Source: Lachnospiraceae bacterium
GTDB lineage: Bacteria > Bacillota > Clostridia > Lachnospirales > Lachnospiraceae
Assembly (NCBI GenBank): GCA_910574965.1
Contig: CAJTDB010000001.1
Span: forward strand, 62,001-126,000
Length of the DNA: 64,000 bases
Reading direction: 5' to 3'
The first letter of the stretch is position 1, and each line of letters opens with the position of its first letter. Made by a program: the position numbers and the translations under genes. Below, piece after piece: positions 32,474 through 40,742 of this stretch. Under the pieces are notes generated by a model, which did no database searches, was not told where the DNA came from, and worked only from the letters and a program-made list of their open reading frames with translations.

Positions 32474-32926
32474 ATGGCAGATATGGAAAGAGAATTCAAC
32501 TGGGATGATGAGATCACATGTGAGAGCAGGACTTTTGTGGAACTGCCGCCGGGAGATTATGATTTTACGATTGACCGTTATGAGAGGAGCTATTTCAACG
32601 GAAGCGAAAAGACGCGTGCCTGTAATATGGCGGTTGTGTATTTTAATGTAAAAGCGCCAGACGGGCAGGAGGTACAGATCCGGGACAGCTATCTTCTCCT
32701 GGGGAATTTTAAATGGAAACTGTCCCAGTTGTTTGTGGGAGTCGGTCTAATGAAGGAGGGAGAGACGGGACGCATGAACTGGCCTGCGCTCCCCGGACTT
32801 TCCGGCAGGGCGGAGGTTTCTCTGGATCCGGACCGGAACGATCCTTCCAAAAAATATAATCACATCAAAAGGATCTATCCGAAACCGGATGCCGGAGAGA
32901 AAAAATACAGGGCAGGTGTTTTCTGA
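32474..32926 (+). CDS. DUF669-family protein (putative ssDNA-binding)
   Basis: 150 residues; ATG 32474 is preferred because AAGGAGG at 32458-32464 abuts the other ATG (32465). It has FVELPPGDYDFTIDRYE, then VYFNVKAPDGQ and SGRAEVSLDPDRND, an OB-like beta-barrel pattern typical of DUF669 phage proteins that lie next to Sak4-type genes. The stop overlaps the next start (TGATGG). Confidence 0.8.
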   Translation: MADMEREFNWDDEITCESRTFVELPPGDYDFTIDRYERSYFNGSEKTRACNMAVVYFNVKAPDGQEVQIRDSYLLLGNFKWKLSQLFVGVGLMKEGETGRMNWPALPGLSGRAEVSLDPDRNDPSKKYNHIKRIYPKPDAGEKKYRAGVF

Positions 32927-34512
32927 TGGAACTGCGTCCATATCAGCAGGAAGCAAGGGAGGCGGTTTTTGAGCAGTGGGAAACAGTGGACAAGACGCTG
33001 CTGGTGCTGCCAACCGGGTGCGGGAAAACCATCGTATTTGCAAAAGTGGCAGAGGAATGCGTGCGCCGGGGCAGCCGCGTGCTGATTCTTGCCCACAGGG
33101 GAGAACTGCTCTGGCAGGCGGCGGACAAGCTCAACAAAGTGACTGGTCTTGGATGCGCGACAGAAAAGGCGGAGGAGACCTGCATCGGCAGTTGGTTCCG
33201 CATTACCGTCGGTTCCGTACAGACGATGATGCGGGAAAAGCGGCTCAGCCGGTTTCCGGATGATTACTTCAACACCATCATCATTGATGAGGCACACCAC
33301 TGTATTTCTGACAGCTATCAGAAAGTGCTGAAGCATTTTCCGGAAGCAAAGGTGCTGGGAGTAACGGCAACACCGGACCGCGGAGACATGAGAAACCTGG
33401 GACAGGTGTTTGACTCTCTGGCATATGAATATACGCTTCCCAAGGCGATCAAAGAAGGTTATCTGTCTCCAATCAAAGCCCTGACACTGCCGCTGAAGCT
33501 GGATCTAAGCGGCGTCGGCGTGCAGGCGGGAGACTTTAAAATACAGGAGCTGGCAACGGCACTGGATCCATATCTGTATCAGATTGCAGATGAGATGAGG
33601 AAATACTGCATGGACCGTAAGACAGTTGTATTTCTTCCGCTGGTAAAGACCAGTCAGAAATTCCGTGACATCCTGAATGAGAGGGGATTTCACGCAGCGG
33701 AAGTGAACGGAGAGAGCCGGGACCGGGCAGAGATCCTGGAAGCATTTGACAGAGGAAGCTATAACGTCCTGTGCAATTCTATGCTGCTGACAGAAGGGTG
33801 GGACTGTCCTTCGGTAGACTGCATCATCGTGCTGCGCCCAACGAAAGTCCGGAGCCTGTACAGCCAGATGGTCGGACGCGGGACAAGACTTTATCCGGGC
33901 AAAGATCATTTGCTTTTGCTGGATTTTCTGTGGCATACGGGCCGCCACGAACTTTGCCATCCGGCCAGTCTGATCTGTACGGATGAAGAAGTGGCCCGGA
34001 AGATGACCATCAACATAGAAGAGATGGGATACCCGATGGATATTGAGGAAGCAGAGCGGCAGGCATCGGAAGATGTGATCGCACAGCGGGAGAAGGCACT
34101 GGCGGAGCAACTGAAGGAGATGCGTCATCAGAAGAAGAAGCTGGTGGACCCGCTGCAGTTTGAGATGAGCATTCAGGCAGAGGATCTGTCGGGGTATGTG
34201 CCTGCGTTTGGTTGGGAGATGGCGCCGCCGTCGGAGAAGCAGAAACAGGCCCTGGAAAAATTCGGCATACTTTCTGATGCAGTCGAAAATGCGGGCAAAG
34301 CGGCAATGCTGCTGAATCGTCTGCATAAGAGGCAGAGAGAAGGCTATGCAAGGCCGAAGCAGATCAATAAGCTGGAAGAAAAAGGATTTCGGAATGTGGG
34401 GACATGGACGTTTGAACAGGCCAGCAGTATGCTGAGCAGGATTGCCGCACTGGGTTGGAAAAGAGTGCCGCCGGGGATTGATCCCGGAACCTACATTCCG
34501 GATGAGGTATGA
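32926..34512 (+). CDS. DEAD/DEAH-box helicase
   Basis: 528 residues of the superfamily 2 SSL2-type phage helicases: LPTGCGKTIVFAKVA (motif I), LILAHRGELLWQAADKL (Ia), IIIDEAHHC (DEAH motif II), GVTATPDRGD (III), TEGWDCPSVDCIIVLRP (V), and QMVGRGTRLYPG (VI). The C-terminal 150 residues form an extra helical domain. It overlaps the next gene by four bases. Probably unwinds DNA in phage replication or recombination. Confidence 0.9.
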   Translation: MELRPYQQEAREAVFEQWETVDKTLLVLPTGCGKTIVFAKVAEECVRRGSRVLILAHRGELLWQAADKLNKVTGLGCATEKAEETCIGSWFRITVGSVQTMMREKRLSRFPDDYFNTIIIDEAHHCISDSYQKVLKHFPEAKVLGVTATPDRGDMRNLGQVFDSLAYEYTLPKAIKEGYLSPIKALTLPLKLDLSGVGVQAGDFKIQELATALDPYLYQIADEMRKYCMDRKTVVFLPLVKTSQKFRDILNERGFHAAEVNGESRDRAEILEAFDRGSYNVLCNSMLLTEGWDCPSVDCIIVLRPTKVRSLYSQMVGRGTRLYPGKDHLLLLDFLWHTGRHELCHPASLICTDEEVARKMTINIEEMGYPMDIEEAERQASEDVIAQREKALAEQLKEMRHQKKKLVDPLQFEMSIQAEDLSGYVPAFGWEMAPPSEKQKQALEKFGILSDAVENAGKAAMLLNRLHKRQREGYARPKQINKLEEKGFRNVGTWTFEQASSMLSRIAALGWKRVPPGIDPGTYIPDEV

Positions 34513-36737
34513 TAATGGAACAGAGGACGAGCCTGCTGGAGCTGATCGGATACATAGACCCGGCGGACCTGGATTATCAGAGCTGGGTCAATGTGGGAAT
34601 GGCGTTAAAACAGGAAGGATATGCAGTATCTGACTGGGATGCATGGTCCCACAGGGACCCAGGAAGATACCATGCCGGAGAATGCAGTCGGAAATGGGAG
34701 ACCTTCCGTGGGAACGGAAATCCGGTGACCGGCGGCACCATTGTCCAGATGGCTATGGAGCGCGGTTGGATACCGGAAAAGGACCATGAGCTGGACTGGG
34801 ACGATGTAATCACATGTTATGAAAGCGGTATCACAGACAAAAAAGAGCAGAAGGACCAGAAGAATCAGGTAAAAGAGCCTGAGGCCTGGGAGCCATTAAA
34901 AGAGCTCAAAACCTATATTGAGACCTTGTTTGGAGCAGAAGAAAAGGTCGGCTATGTGACAAAAGTTTTGGAGCGGGACGGGAAAAAGAGTCCGTCACGA
35001 GGGTGCTTTAACAGAACAGCCGGCCAGTTGCTTCAGGCACTGGAGAGATATCAGGCAGGGGATATCGAAAATGTGGTTGGGGATTACGATCTGGAAGCAG
35101 GGGCCTGGATCCGTTTTAATCCGCTGGACGGAAAAGGGTGCAGTGATAAAAATGTGACGGATTACCGGTATGCACTGGTGGAATCCGATGATCAGAAATT
35201 GAATCTGAAAGAACAGCAGGACCTTCTGCGCAGCCTGGAGCTGCCGATTGCCTGTTTGGTGCATTCCGGAAACAAAAGCCTTCATGCAGTTGTGAGGGTA
35301 GAAGCTTCCAGCCGGGAAGAGTATGACGAACGGGTCCGGTATCTGTATGAGGTATGCGAGAAGAACGGGCTGAAGGTGGACCGGAATAATAAAAATCCGT
35401 CCCGCCTGTCCCGGATGCCTGGAATTCTGCGGGGTGGAAAGAAACAGTTTCTAATCAGCACCAATACCGGGAAGGCTTCCTGGAAAGAATGGAAGCAGTG
35501 GGTCGAGAAGACGGAAATTGTGGAAGATGATCTGCCGGAACCGGAGAGCATTGCAGATGTATGGGATAACCTTCCGGAGCTGTCCCCGCCGTTGATTGAA
35601 GGTGTGCTGCGTCAGGGCCATAAAATGCTGCTGGCAGGGCCATCCAAGGCGGGGAAAAGCTTCGGGTTGATCGAACTGTCCATTGCCATTGCGGAAGGAC
35701 GGAAATGGTTTGCCTGGAACTGTACAAGGGGAAGAGTGCTGTATGTGAATCTGGAGCTGGACCGGGCAAGCTGCCTGCATCGCTTTAAAGACGTGTATGA
35801 AGCACTTGGGTGGACTCCAGATCATCTGGACAACATCCATGTGTGGAACCTGAGGGGGAAATCCGTGCCCATGGACAGACTGTCGCCGAAGCTGATTCGG
35901 CGGGCAGTGAAAAAAAACTACATAGCAGTCATCATAGATCCAATCTACAAAGTCATTACCGGTGACGAAAACAGCGCGGACCAGATGGCCGCTTTCTGCA
36001 ATCAGTTTGATAAAGTATGCACCGAGCTGGGCACGGCAGTGATCTACTGTCATCATCACAGCAAGGGCAGCCAGGGCGGGAAGCGTTCTATGGACCGGGC
36101 CTCCGGATCGGGAGTATTCGCAAGAGATCCGGATGCGCTGCTGGACCTGATCGAACTGGAACTGAATGAGGATATCCTGAAACAGGAAGAAAATAAGTCG
36201 GTCTGTGATGCCTGTAAAGCTTTTCTGAAAGAAGAAGACTATTCTCAAGATGATGCATACAGTGCTATTCAAATGATGAATCTTTGCAGGAAAAAACTGT
36301 CTAGAAAGGAAATGTCTGATTTGGAGACCGCACTCCAAAAGGAGAAGAGGAGAGTCCGGGAAATGAGCGCATGGCGCGTGGAAGGGACGCTCAGAGAGTT
36401 TCCGAAGTTCCCCCCGGTCAATCTCTGGTTCATGCATCCGATTCATCATATAGACCCGTCAGGGGTGTTAGGAGATATTCAGCCGGAGGCGGATCGGCCG
36501 CCGTGGCAGAAAAAGAAGAAAACCCCGGAGGAGCGGAAGAAGGAGAAAAATGACAGTCTGCGGGCGGCCTTTGAAGCAAATGATCTGGAAGGGGTCGGAA
36601 GTGTAAAACTGTCGGAGCTGATGACGTACATGGGAGTGTCCGCCAATACAATGAAAAAATATGTGGATGAATCAGAAGAATTCAAACGGGAGAACGGAAT
36701 GGTCTTACGGGCGTCAAAAAAGAAATCTGATACCTGA
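34509..36737 (+). CDS. Phage primase-helicase (PriCT-2 plus AAA_25)
   Basis: 742 residues (ATG 34509 or 34515). The N-terminal PriCT-2 domain (YIDPADLDYQSWVNVGMAL, GTIVQMAMERGW) precedes a primase-like domain (GDYDLEAGAWIRFNP, then HSGNKSLHAVVRVE and NPSRLSRMPGILR). A RepA/DnaB-like ATPase comes next (LLAGPSKAGKSFGLIELSIA, Walker B IIDPIYKVITG), and then a charged tail with a short HTH-like end. It should prime and unwind the phage origin; the iteron cluster directly follows it. Confidence 0.88.
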   Translation: MIMEQRTSLLELIGYIDPADLDYQSWVNVGMALKQEGYAVSDWDAWSHRDPGRYHAGECSRKWETFRGNGNPVTGGTIVQMAMERGWIPEKDHELDWDDVITCYESGITDKKEQKDQKNQVKEPEAWEPLKELKTYIETLFGAEEKVGYVTKVLERDGKKSPSRGCFNRTAGQLLQALERYQAGDIENVVGDYDLEAGAWIRFNPLDGKGCSDKNVTDYRYALVESDDQKLNLKEQQDLLRSLELPIACLVHSGNKSLHAVVRVEASSREEYDERVRYLYEVCEKNGLKVDRNNKNPSRLSRMPGILRGGKKQFLISTNTGKASWKEWKQWVEKTEIVEDDLPEPESIADVWDNLPELSPPLIEGVLRQGHKMLLAGPSKAGKSFGLIELSIAIAEGRKWFAWNCTRGRVLYVNLELDRASCLHRFKDVYEALGWTPDHLDNIHVWNLRGKSVPMDRLSPKLIRRAVKKNYIAVIIDPIYKVITGDENSADQMAAFCNQFDKVCTELGTAVIYCHHHSKGSQGGKRSMDRASGSGVFARDPDALLDLIELELNEDILKQEENKSVCDACKAFLKEEDYSQDDAYSAIQMMNLCRKKLSRKEMSDLETALQKEKRRVREMSAWRVEGTLREFPKFPPVNLWFMHPIHHIDPSGVLGDIQPEADRPPWQKKKKTPEERKKEKNDSLRAAFEANDLEGVGSVKLSELMTYMGVSANTMKKYVDESEEFKRENGMVLRASKKKSDT

Positions 36738-36739
36738 CA

Positions 36740-36945
36740 GCAGAAGGTGTCAGATGTCAAAAATGCGAAAACTGACAGTTGACAGGAGTGAAAATAAAAC
36801 ATACAGCAGGTGTCAGAAAAAGCTGTCAGGTGTCAAAATACAATATTTGACAGGTGCAGTGAGGTGTCAAAAAATGGGTGTCAAATCCCCCTCTTACAGA
36901 GGGGGGATTTGACAGACCCCCATTTTTGACGCCACACCTCTGGGC
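36740..36945. other. Putative phage replication origin with iterons
   Basis: A gene-free stretch directly after the primase-helicase gene. AGGTGTCA occurs exactly at 36745, 36808, 36828 and 36862, with a near copy (GGGTGTCA) at 36876 and several TTGACAG or CTGACAG half-copies. The end is a large imperfect inverted repeat: 36862-36891 pairs with about 36901-36940, with the CCCCC/GGGGG centre, and would extrude as a cruciform. Repeats of this kind beside a primase gene mark initiator-binding origins. Confidence 0.65.
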
Positions 36946-36991
36946 GGAAGTTGATAGGGGAAGTTGATACCTGAGAGAAGGAGGTGGAGAA

Positions 36992-37141
36992 ATGACGCTG
37001 GAAGAATACCGGCAGAAGATAAATCCGTGTTATGGATGTGGCTGTTGGGATGAGGATATGGGCTGTATGATGCCTTCTGCAGACCAGATGTATGCATGTT
37101 CGCTTCGGACAGAAGAGAAAGGGGATGAGAACGATAACTGA
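36992..37141 (+). CDS. Small Cys-rich protein
   Basis: 49 residues from ATG 36992 behind AAGGAGGTGG. Five Cys (CYGCGCWDEDMGCMM and a later C) suggest metal binding. It overlaps the RusA-like gene start by 17 bases. Not recognised, but small Cys-rich proteins at this place are common in related prophages. Confidence 0.6.
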   Translation: MTLEEYRQKINPCYGCGCWDEDMGCMMPSADQMYACSLRTEEKGDENDN

Positions 37142-37526
37142 GTTTTTTCTGGCAATGGTTCCTCCTGAAGTCACATACCAGGAGCACAAGGTGGCGGTGA
37201 TAAAGGGGAAACCGGTTTTCTACGATCCGCCGGAAGTAAAAGCGGCGAAACAGAAGCTGACCGGACATCTGGCACGGCATAAGCCCCGGAAGCGGTATGA
37301 ATGCGGTGTCCGTCTGATCACAAGATGGTGTTTTCCAAGAGGCCGCCACAAGGATGGAGAATACCGGATCACAAAGCCGGATACAGACAACCTGCAGAAG
37401 ATGCTGAAGGACTGCATGACCATGTGCGGTTTCTGGAAGGATGATGCGCTGGTGGCTTCAGAACTGACGGAAAAGTTCTGGGCAGAGATACCGGGAATTT
37501 ATATCCGGATTGAGGAACTGGAATGA
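37125..37526 (+). CDS. rusA: RusA-family Holliday junction resolvase
   Basis: 133 residues from ATG 37125; the upstream extension lacks a ribosome site. The RusA signature KPDTDNLQKMLKD, followed by GFWKDDALV, gives the acidic metal-binding residues of the active site. It resolves four-way junctions from recombination so DNA can be packaged. It belongs to the late part of the replication cluster. Confidence 0.9.
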   Translation: MRTITEFFLAMVPPEVTYQEHKVAVIKGKPVFYDPPEVKAAKQKLTGHLARHKPRKRYECGVRLITRWCFPRGRHKDGEYRITKPDTDNLQKMLKDCMTMCGFWKDDALVASELTEKFWAEIPGIYIRIEELE

Positions 37527-37756
37527 AAAAGGCAGTGATTATTTACCGGCTGATGAATGATCTGCTGCGGTATCTGTTGAAATACAGTGCGGTGGAAACC
37601 TTTACAGAAGCGGACATCGAGCAGGCACTGGAGGAATCCGAGCGCCTCTGTGAGCGTTATCGGAATGCACCCGGCGGGATCGGATATCTGGCATACCGGA
37701 TGTGCGTGGCGGCGAACTCGTATTTTATGCAGGAGGACAGGAAGAAACAGGTATGA
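37523..37756 (+). CDS. Hypothetical phage protein
   Basis: 77 residues, overlapping the RusA-like stop by four bases (ATGA). Mostly helical (VETFTEADIEQALEESERLC). Not recognised; coupling to neighbours on both sides supports it as real. Confidence 0.6.
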   Translation: MKKAVIIYRLMNDLLRYLLKYSAVETFTEADIEQALEESERLCERYRNAPGGIGYLAYRMCVAANSYFMQEDRKKQV

Positions 37757-37911
37757 AACAGAAAGAAAAACGAAGAGATTCCGTAATTTGTATGGAGTGC
37801 GGAAACCCGATTTGTGGGGAACCGGAATATGTCAGGACCCGGAGAGGAAACGAGCTGTTTTTTCATAAGGCTTGTGTAAGGAGGCGGAATGTTTGCAGTC
37901 AGAAACAGTAA
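37753..37911 (+). CDS. Small zinc-finger-like phage protein
   Basis: 52 residues from ATG 37753, overlapping the previous stop. CMECGNPIC and HKAC give a four-ligand zinc site. Unknown role; perhaps nucleic acid binding. Confidence 0.55.
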   Translation: MKQKEKRRDSVICMECGNPICGEPEYVRTRRGNELFFHKACVRRRNVCSQKQ

Positions 37912-38252
37912 AACTCTTTCTGGATTTTGTGGATGAGAGCAGGACACTTTACAGCCAGTCCTTGGAGGAGATGAAAAGAGAAGAGCGGAAACAGCAGGAT
38001 TATCTGCATCAGATCGAATTTGAGTCAAATTCAAAAGAACGGAATAAGATCTGTACGAAACTGCATCGGAGCCGGCAGGAACGGAGGCGGTATAAAGATG
38101 CAGTGGAATCCTGCGAACCTGTTGTCCGGTTCTTTCAGGATTCTCAGAACAAGAAGACGCTGGACAAAATGACGCAGCTTCTTGGAGAGCTGCGCAGGGT
38201 TGAGAAGTACCATCAGAACAGGACATACAGACAAAGAGAACCGGAAGGCTGA
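37893..38252 (+). CDS. Hypothetical helical phage protein
   Basis: 119 residues from TTG 37893, positioned nine bases after AAGGAGG (the nearer ATG is in another frame). Highly charged and helical (LEEMKREERKQQDYLHQIEF), likely coiled coil. Overlaps the previous gene. Not recognised. Confidence 0.5.
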   Translation: MQSETVKLFLDFVDESRTLYSQSLEEMKREERKQQDYLHQIEFESNSKERNKICTKLHRSRQERRRYKDAVESCEPVVRFFQDSQNKKTLDKMTQLLGELRRVEKYHQNRTYRQREPEG

Positions 38253-38313
38253 TCGGGGCCTGTCTCAAAGAAGCCGGAAAACTGACGAAAAAATCAATGT
38301 GCGGGGTGATGCA

Positions 38314-38727
38314 GTGGACATAAAAATCACAAAAAAGCTGTTGAGCAGTTATCGAAAGTATAGACGCGAGATTCCGCTTCTGGAGACAGAGCTGGAAGAA
38401 CTGCTGACAACGGATGCCGGTATCGGAAACAGTACAATACTGGATTATAAGAATGGCTATCCGCAGCCTCAGAGCATAGTTGGTTTTGACTGGAATCTGT
38501 ATGAGCACCGGAAAGGAGTTTTGGAACGCAGAAAAGAACAGGTGAAAGCGATAGAGCAGTGGATCAAGAGCATCGAGGATGGTCAGATCCGCTGCGTCTT
38601 CCGTATGCGGTACATAGATGGGATGAGCTGGGTGAAAATCGCGGAGAAGACGGGTTATGGAGGAAGAGAGGATTATGTGAGACGAGTGATCAGGGATGGG
38701 TATCTTAAAAAATGCAATATCAGATAA
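38314..38727 (+). CDS. Late-gene regulator with sigma-70 region-4-like HTH
   Basis: 137 residues from GTG 38314 (GGGGTG upstream). The C-terminal third, IRCVFRMRYIDGMSWVKIAE and TGYGGREDYVRRVIRDGYL, is a sigma-70 region-4-like HTH as in ArpU/RinA-type activators of phage late transcription. It is the last early gene, directly before the non-coding gap and the terminase genes, where such regulators normally sit. Confidence 0.75.
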   Translation: MDIKITKKLLSSYRKYRREIPLLETELEELLTTDAGIGNSTILDYKNGYPQPQSIVGFDWNLYEHRKGVLERRKEQVKAIEQWIKSIEDGQIRCVFRMRYIDGMSWVKIAEKTGYGGREDYVRRVIRDGYLKKCNIR

Positions 38728-38934
38728 AAAAGTCCGTTTTTTCCGGAAATTCCGTTTTATAATAGAATTGGCTCCAAAGGACGGACCGGGCGCCGGTCCG
38801 CCAGGACCAGTACAACGGGACAGGGACGCAGGTTCGGCCCCTCTTTCCGCAGTCAATCCATAAGTATTCTCCGGAAGAGGGCAGTCCGTAGGGGCTGTTC
38901 TTTTTCTATGCCCTGAAGAAAGTGAGGTGAGGTC
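38728..38934 (+). promoter_or_regulatory. Putative late promoter region
   Basis: 207 bases without a gene between the late regulator and terS. TATAAT lies at 38758-38763 with no good -35 element; instead there are repeats of TCCG/CGGA (GTCCG, TTCCGGAA, TTCCG) upstream, as expected for an activator-dependent promoter. Downstream, GGACCGG-GCG-CCGGTCC forms a perfect hairpin (about 38775-38795). The packaging site (cos or pac) may also be in this stretch. Confidence 0.4.
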
Positions 38935-39378
38935 ATGGGCAGGCCGCGGAAGTTTAAAAGTGTAAAGGCCCTGAATGAAGTATGGGAGGCGTACAAAAGA
39001 TACTGCGACAATCAGATGGTACTTACTCATGATTTCAGTTCCAAGAATTCGGAGTTTGTCAGTAAGGAATTACGGCGGAGCATTACCTACACGATTGAAG
39101 GATTCTGCGTGTATGCAGGGATCGCGCGGTCCGCATTTTATCAGTATTATGCAGAAGATGAGAAGTTTGTGGACATCGTCACGCGCATGAAAGAGGAATG
39201 TGAGGTTGACGCCCGGAAAAAGTTTGAGTTGCAGGTAATACCAGCACAGTTGGCAGGTCTGTGGATGAGCAGATATGGATATACAACGAAGCAGGACACC
39301 AGTGTCAGTGGCTCTCTTGATCTGGAAAAATCTAAGCTGGACGATCTGATCCGGCAGATGCGCGGTGATGAGGAATGA
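38935..39378 (+). CDS. terS: Terminase small subunit
   Basis: 147 residues. MGRPRKFKSV start with a basic DNA-binding N-terminus, an HTH-like segment (TIEGFCVYAGIARSAFYQYY) and a helical end rich in acidic residues. It recognises phage DNA for packaging. Start ATG is behind GAGGTGAGG; its stop overlaps the terL start by four bases. Confidence 0.85.
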   Translation: MGRPRKFKSVKALNEVWEAYKRYCDNQMVLTHDFSSKNSEFVSKELRRSITYTIEGFCVYAGIARSAFYQYYAEDEKFVDIVTRMKEECEVDARKKFELQVIPAQLAGLWMSRYGYTTKQDTSVSGSLDLEKSKLDDLIRQMRGDEE

Positions 39379-40742
39379 GTGCAGAGCGTCTGCTGCTGTC
39401 TGAGAAGTATAAGGCTTTTCTGCGCTGCAACGTTCCTGTAGAGTTTTTGGAAGGGACAACCGCAGCTGGTAAGACCACAGTTGGTTTGTTCAAGTTCATG
39501 CTGAAGGTGGCAGAATCGCCAAAGAAGCTACACATCCTTGCAGCGGATGACACAGGGGCTGCAGAGAAGAACATCATTAACAAGGATCTGGGAATCCTGG
39601 ATGACTTTGGGATTCTGGTGGAATACAGAGGAAACGGCTCCGGAGCATACAAGATGCCACATCTGGTGTTTCATGCTTCCGCGGGAGATAAAATCATATT
39701 TGTAGTCGGCTATGGAAATAAGCGCAAGTGGAAGGATGCTTTGGGTGGTCAGTACGGATGCCTGTACATTGACGAGATTAATACGGCGGACATTGATTTT
39801 GTCCGGGAAGCGGCTATGCGGTGCGACTACCTTCTGGCTACGTTGAATCCGGATGATCCTGGACTGGATGTGTATAAAGAATATATTAACTGTTCCCGGC
39901 CCCTTTCTGAATGGAAGGATGAGACGCCGCAGGAGATCAGGAACGAGCTGAAAGAGGAACCAAAGCCCGGTTGGGTACATTGGTTCTTTTCTTTTGTACA
40001 TAATTTGGGACTGCCAGAAGAGAAGCTGGAGCAGATTATCCGGAATACTCCGAAGGGTACGAAGATCTGGAAAAACAAGATCGAAGGACTGCGCGGGAAA
40101 GCGACGGGACTGATCTTCCCTAATTTTGACCGGAAGAAGCATGTGCTCACAGCTACCTGGGTGAGACAGGAGCTTAAAGCAGGCGGATTGAAATTTAAAA
40201 AGTTTACAGCTGGTCTCGATACTTCTTACTCATCAAAATCTCCAGATACGATCGCAATGCTGTTTCAGGGGATCACGGATGACAGGCGTCTGATCACACT
40301 GGCAGAGAAAGTCTACAGTAACAAAGATTTGCAGGAACCGCTTGCGCCGTCAGATACAGTGGTTCGTTTTGTGGAATTCCTGGAGCAGTGCAGAGAGGAC
40401 TGGGGCTTCGCCCGTGATGTCTATGTGGATTCTGCGGATCAGGCGACACTGACAGAACTCAGGAAATACAAACGCTTACATGGATGCATGTATAACTTTT
40501 GGGATGCCTACAAGAAGCTGGAGATTCTGGATCGTATCAAACTGCAACTGGGATGGATCCAGCAGGGATGTTATCTGGTGATGGATGCCTGTACAGAACA
40601 TTTGTCTGAGCTGGATAAATACAGTTGGGACGAAGAAAAGGACAAACCAGAAGACAGAAACGATCACACGATTAATGCCAACCAGTATGCATGGATTCCA
40701 TACAAAAACCTGATTGGATTTGAGGAGGATGAGAAGAAATGA
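39375..40742 (+). CDS. terL: Terminase large subunit
   Basis: 455 residues. Packaging motor ATPase: an adapted Walker A (EGTTAAGKTTVGLFKFM), Walker B (CLYIDEINTAD) and a nuclease domain with TAGLDTSYSSKSPD, VYVDSADQATLTEL and a final NDHTINANQYAW. PBSX-type family. It overlaps the portal gene by four bases. Confidence 0.95.
   Translation: MSAERLLLSEKYKAFLRCNVPVEFLEGTTAAGKTTVGLFKFMLKVAESPKKLHILAADDTGAAEKNIINKDLGILDDFGILVEYRGNGSGAYKMPHLVFHASAGDKIIFVVGYGNKRKWKDALGGQYGCLYIDEINTADIDFVREAAMRCDYLLATLNPDDPGLDVYKEYINCSRPLSEWKDETPQEIRNELKEEPKPGWVHWFFSFVHNLGLPEEKLEQIIRNTPKGTKIWKNKIEGLRGKATGLIFPNFDRKKHVLTATWVRQELKAGGLKFKKFTAGLDTSYSSKSPDTIAMLFQGITDDRRLITLAEKVYSNKDLQEPLAPSDTVVRFVEFLEQCREDWGFARDVYVDSADQATLTELRKYKRLHGCMYNFWDAYKKLEILDRIKLQLGWIQQGCYLVMDACTEHLSELDKYSWDEEKDKPEDRNDHTINANQYAWIPYKNLIGFEEDEKK

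Noticed and set aside
33505-34351. Long minus-strand frames opposite the DEAD-box helicase
   Set aside because: No start signals, biased composition, and antisense to a clear helicase.
35451-36449. 332-residue minus-strand frame opposite the primase-helicase
   Set aside because: Antisense to conserved ATPase motifs; low-complexity and Cys/His-rich composition typical of a shadow frame.
37657-39030. 457-residue minus-strand frame across the small early genes and late promoter gap
   Set aside because: It covers several coupled plus-strand genes and a palindromic gap, and has no ribosome site; an accidental frame in GC-biased antisense.
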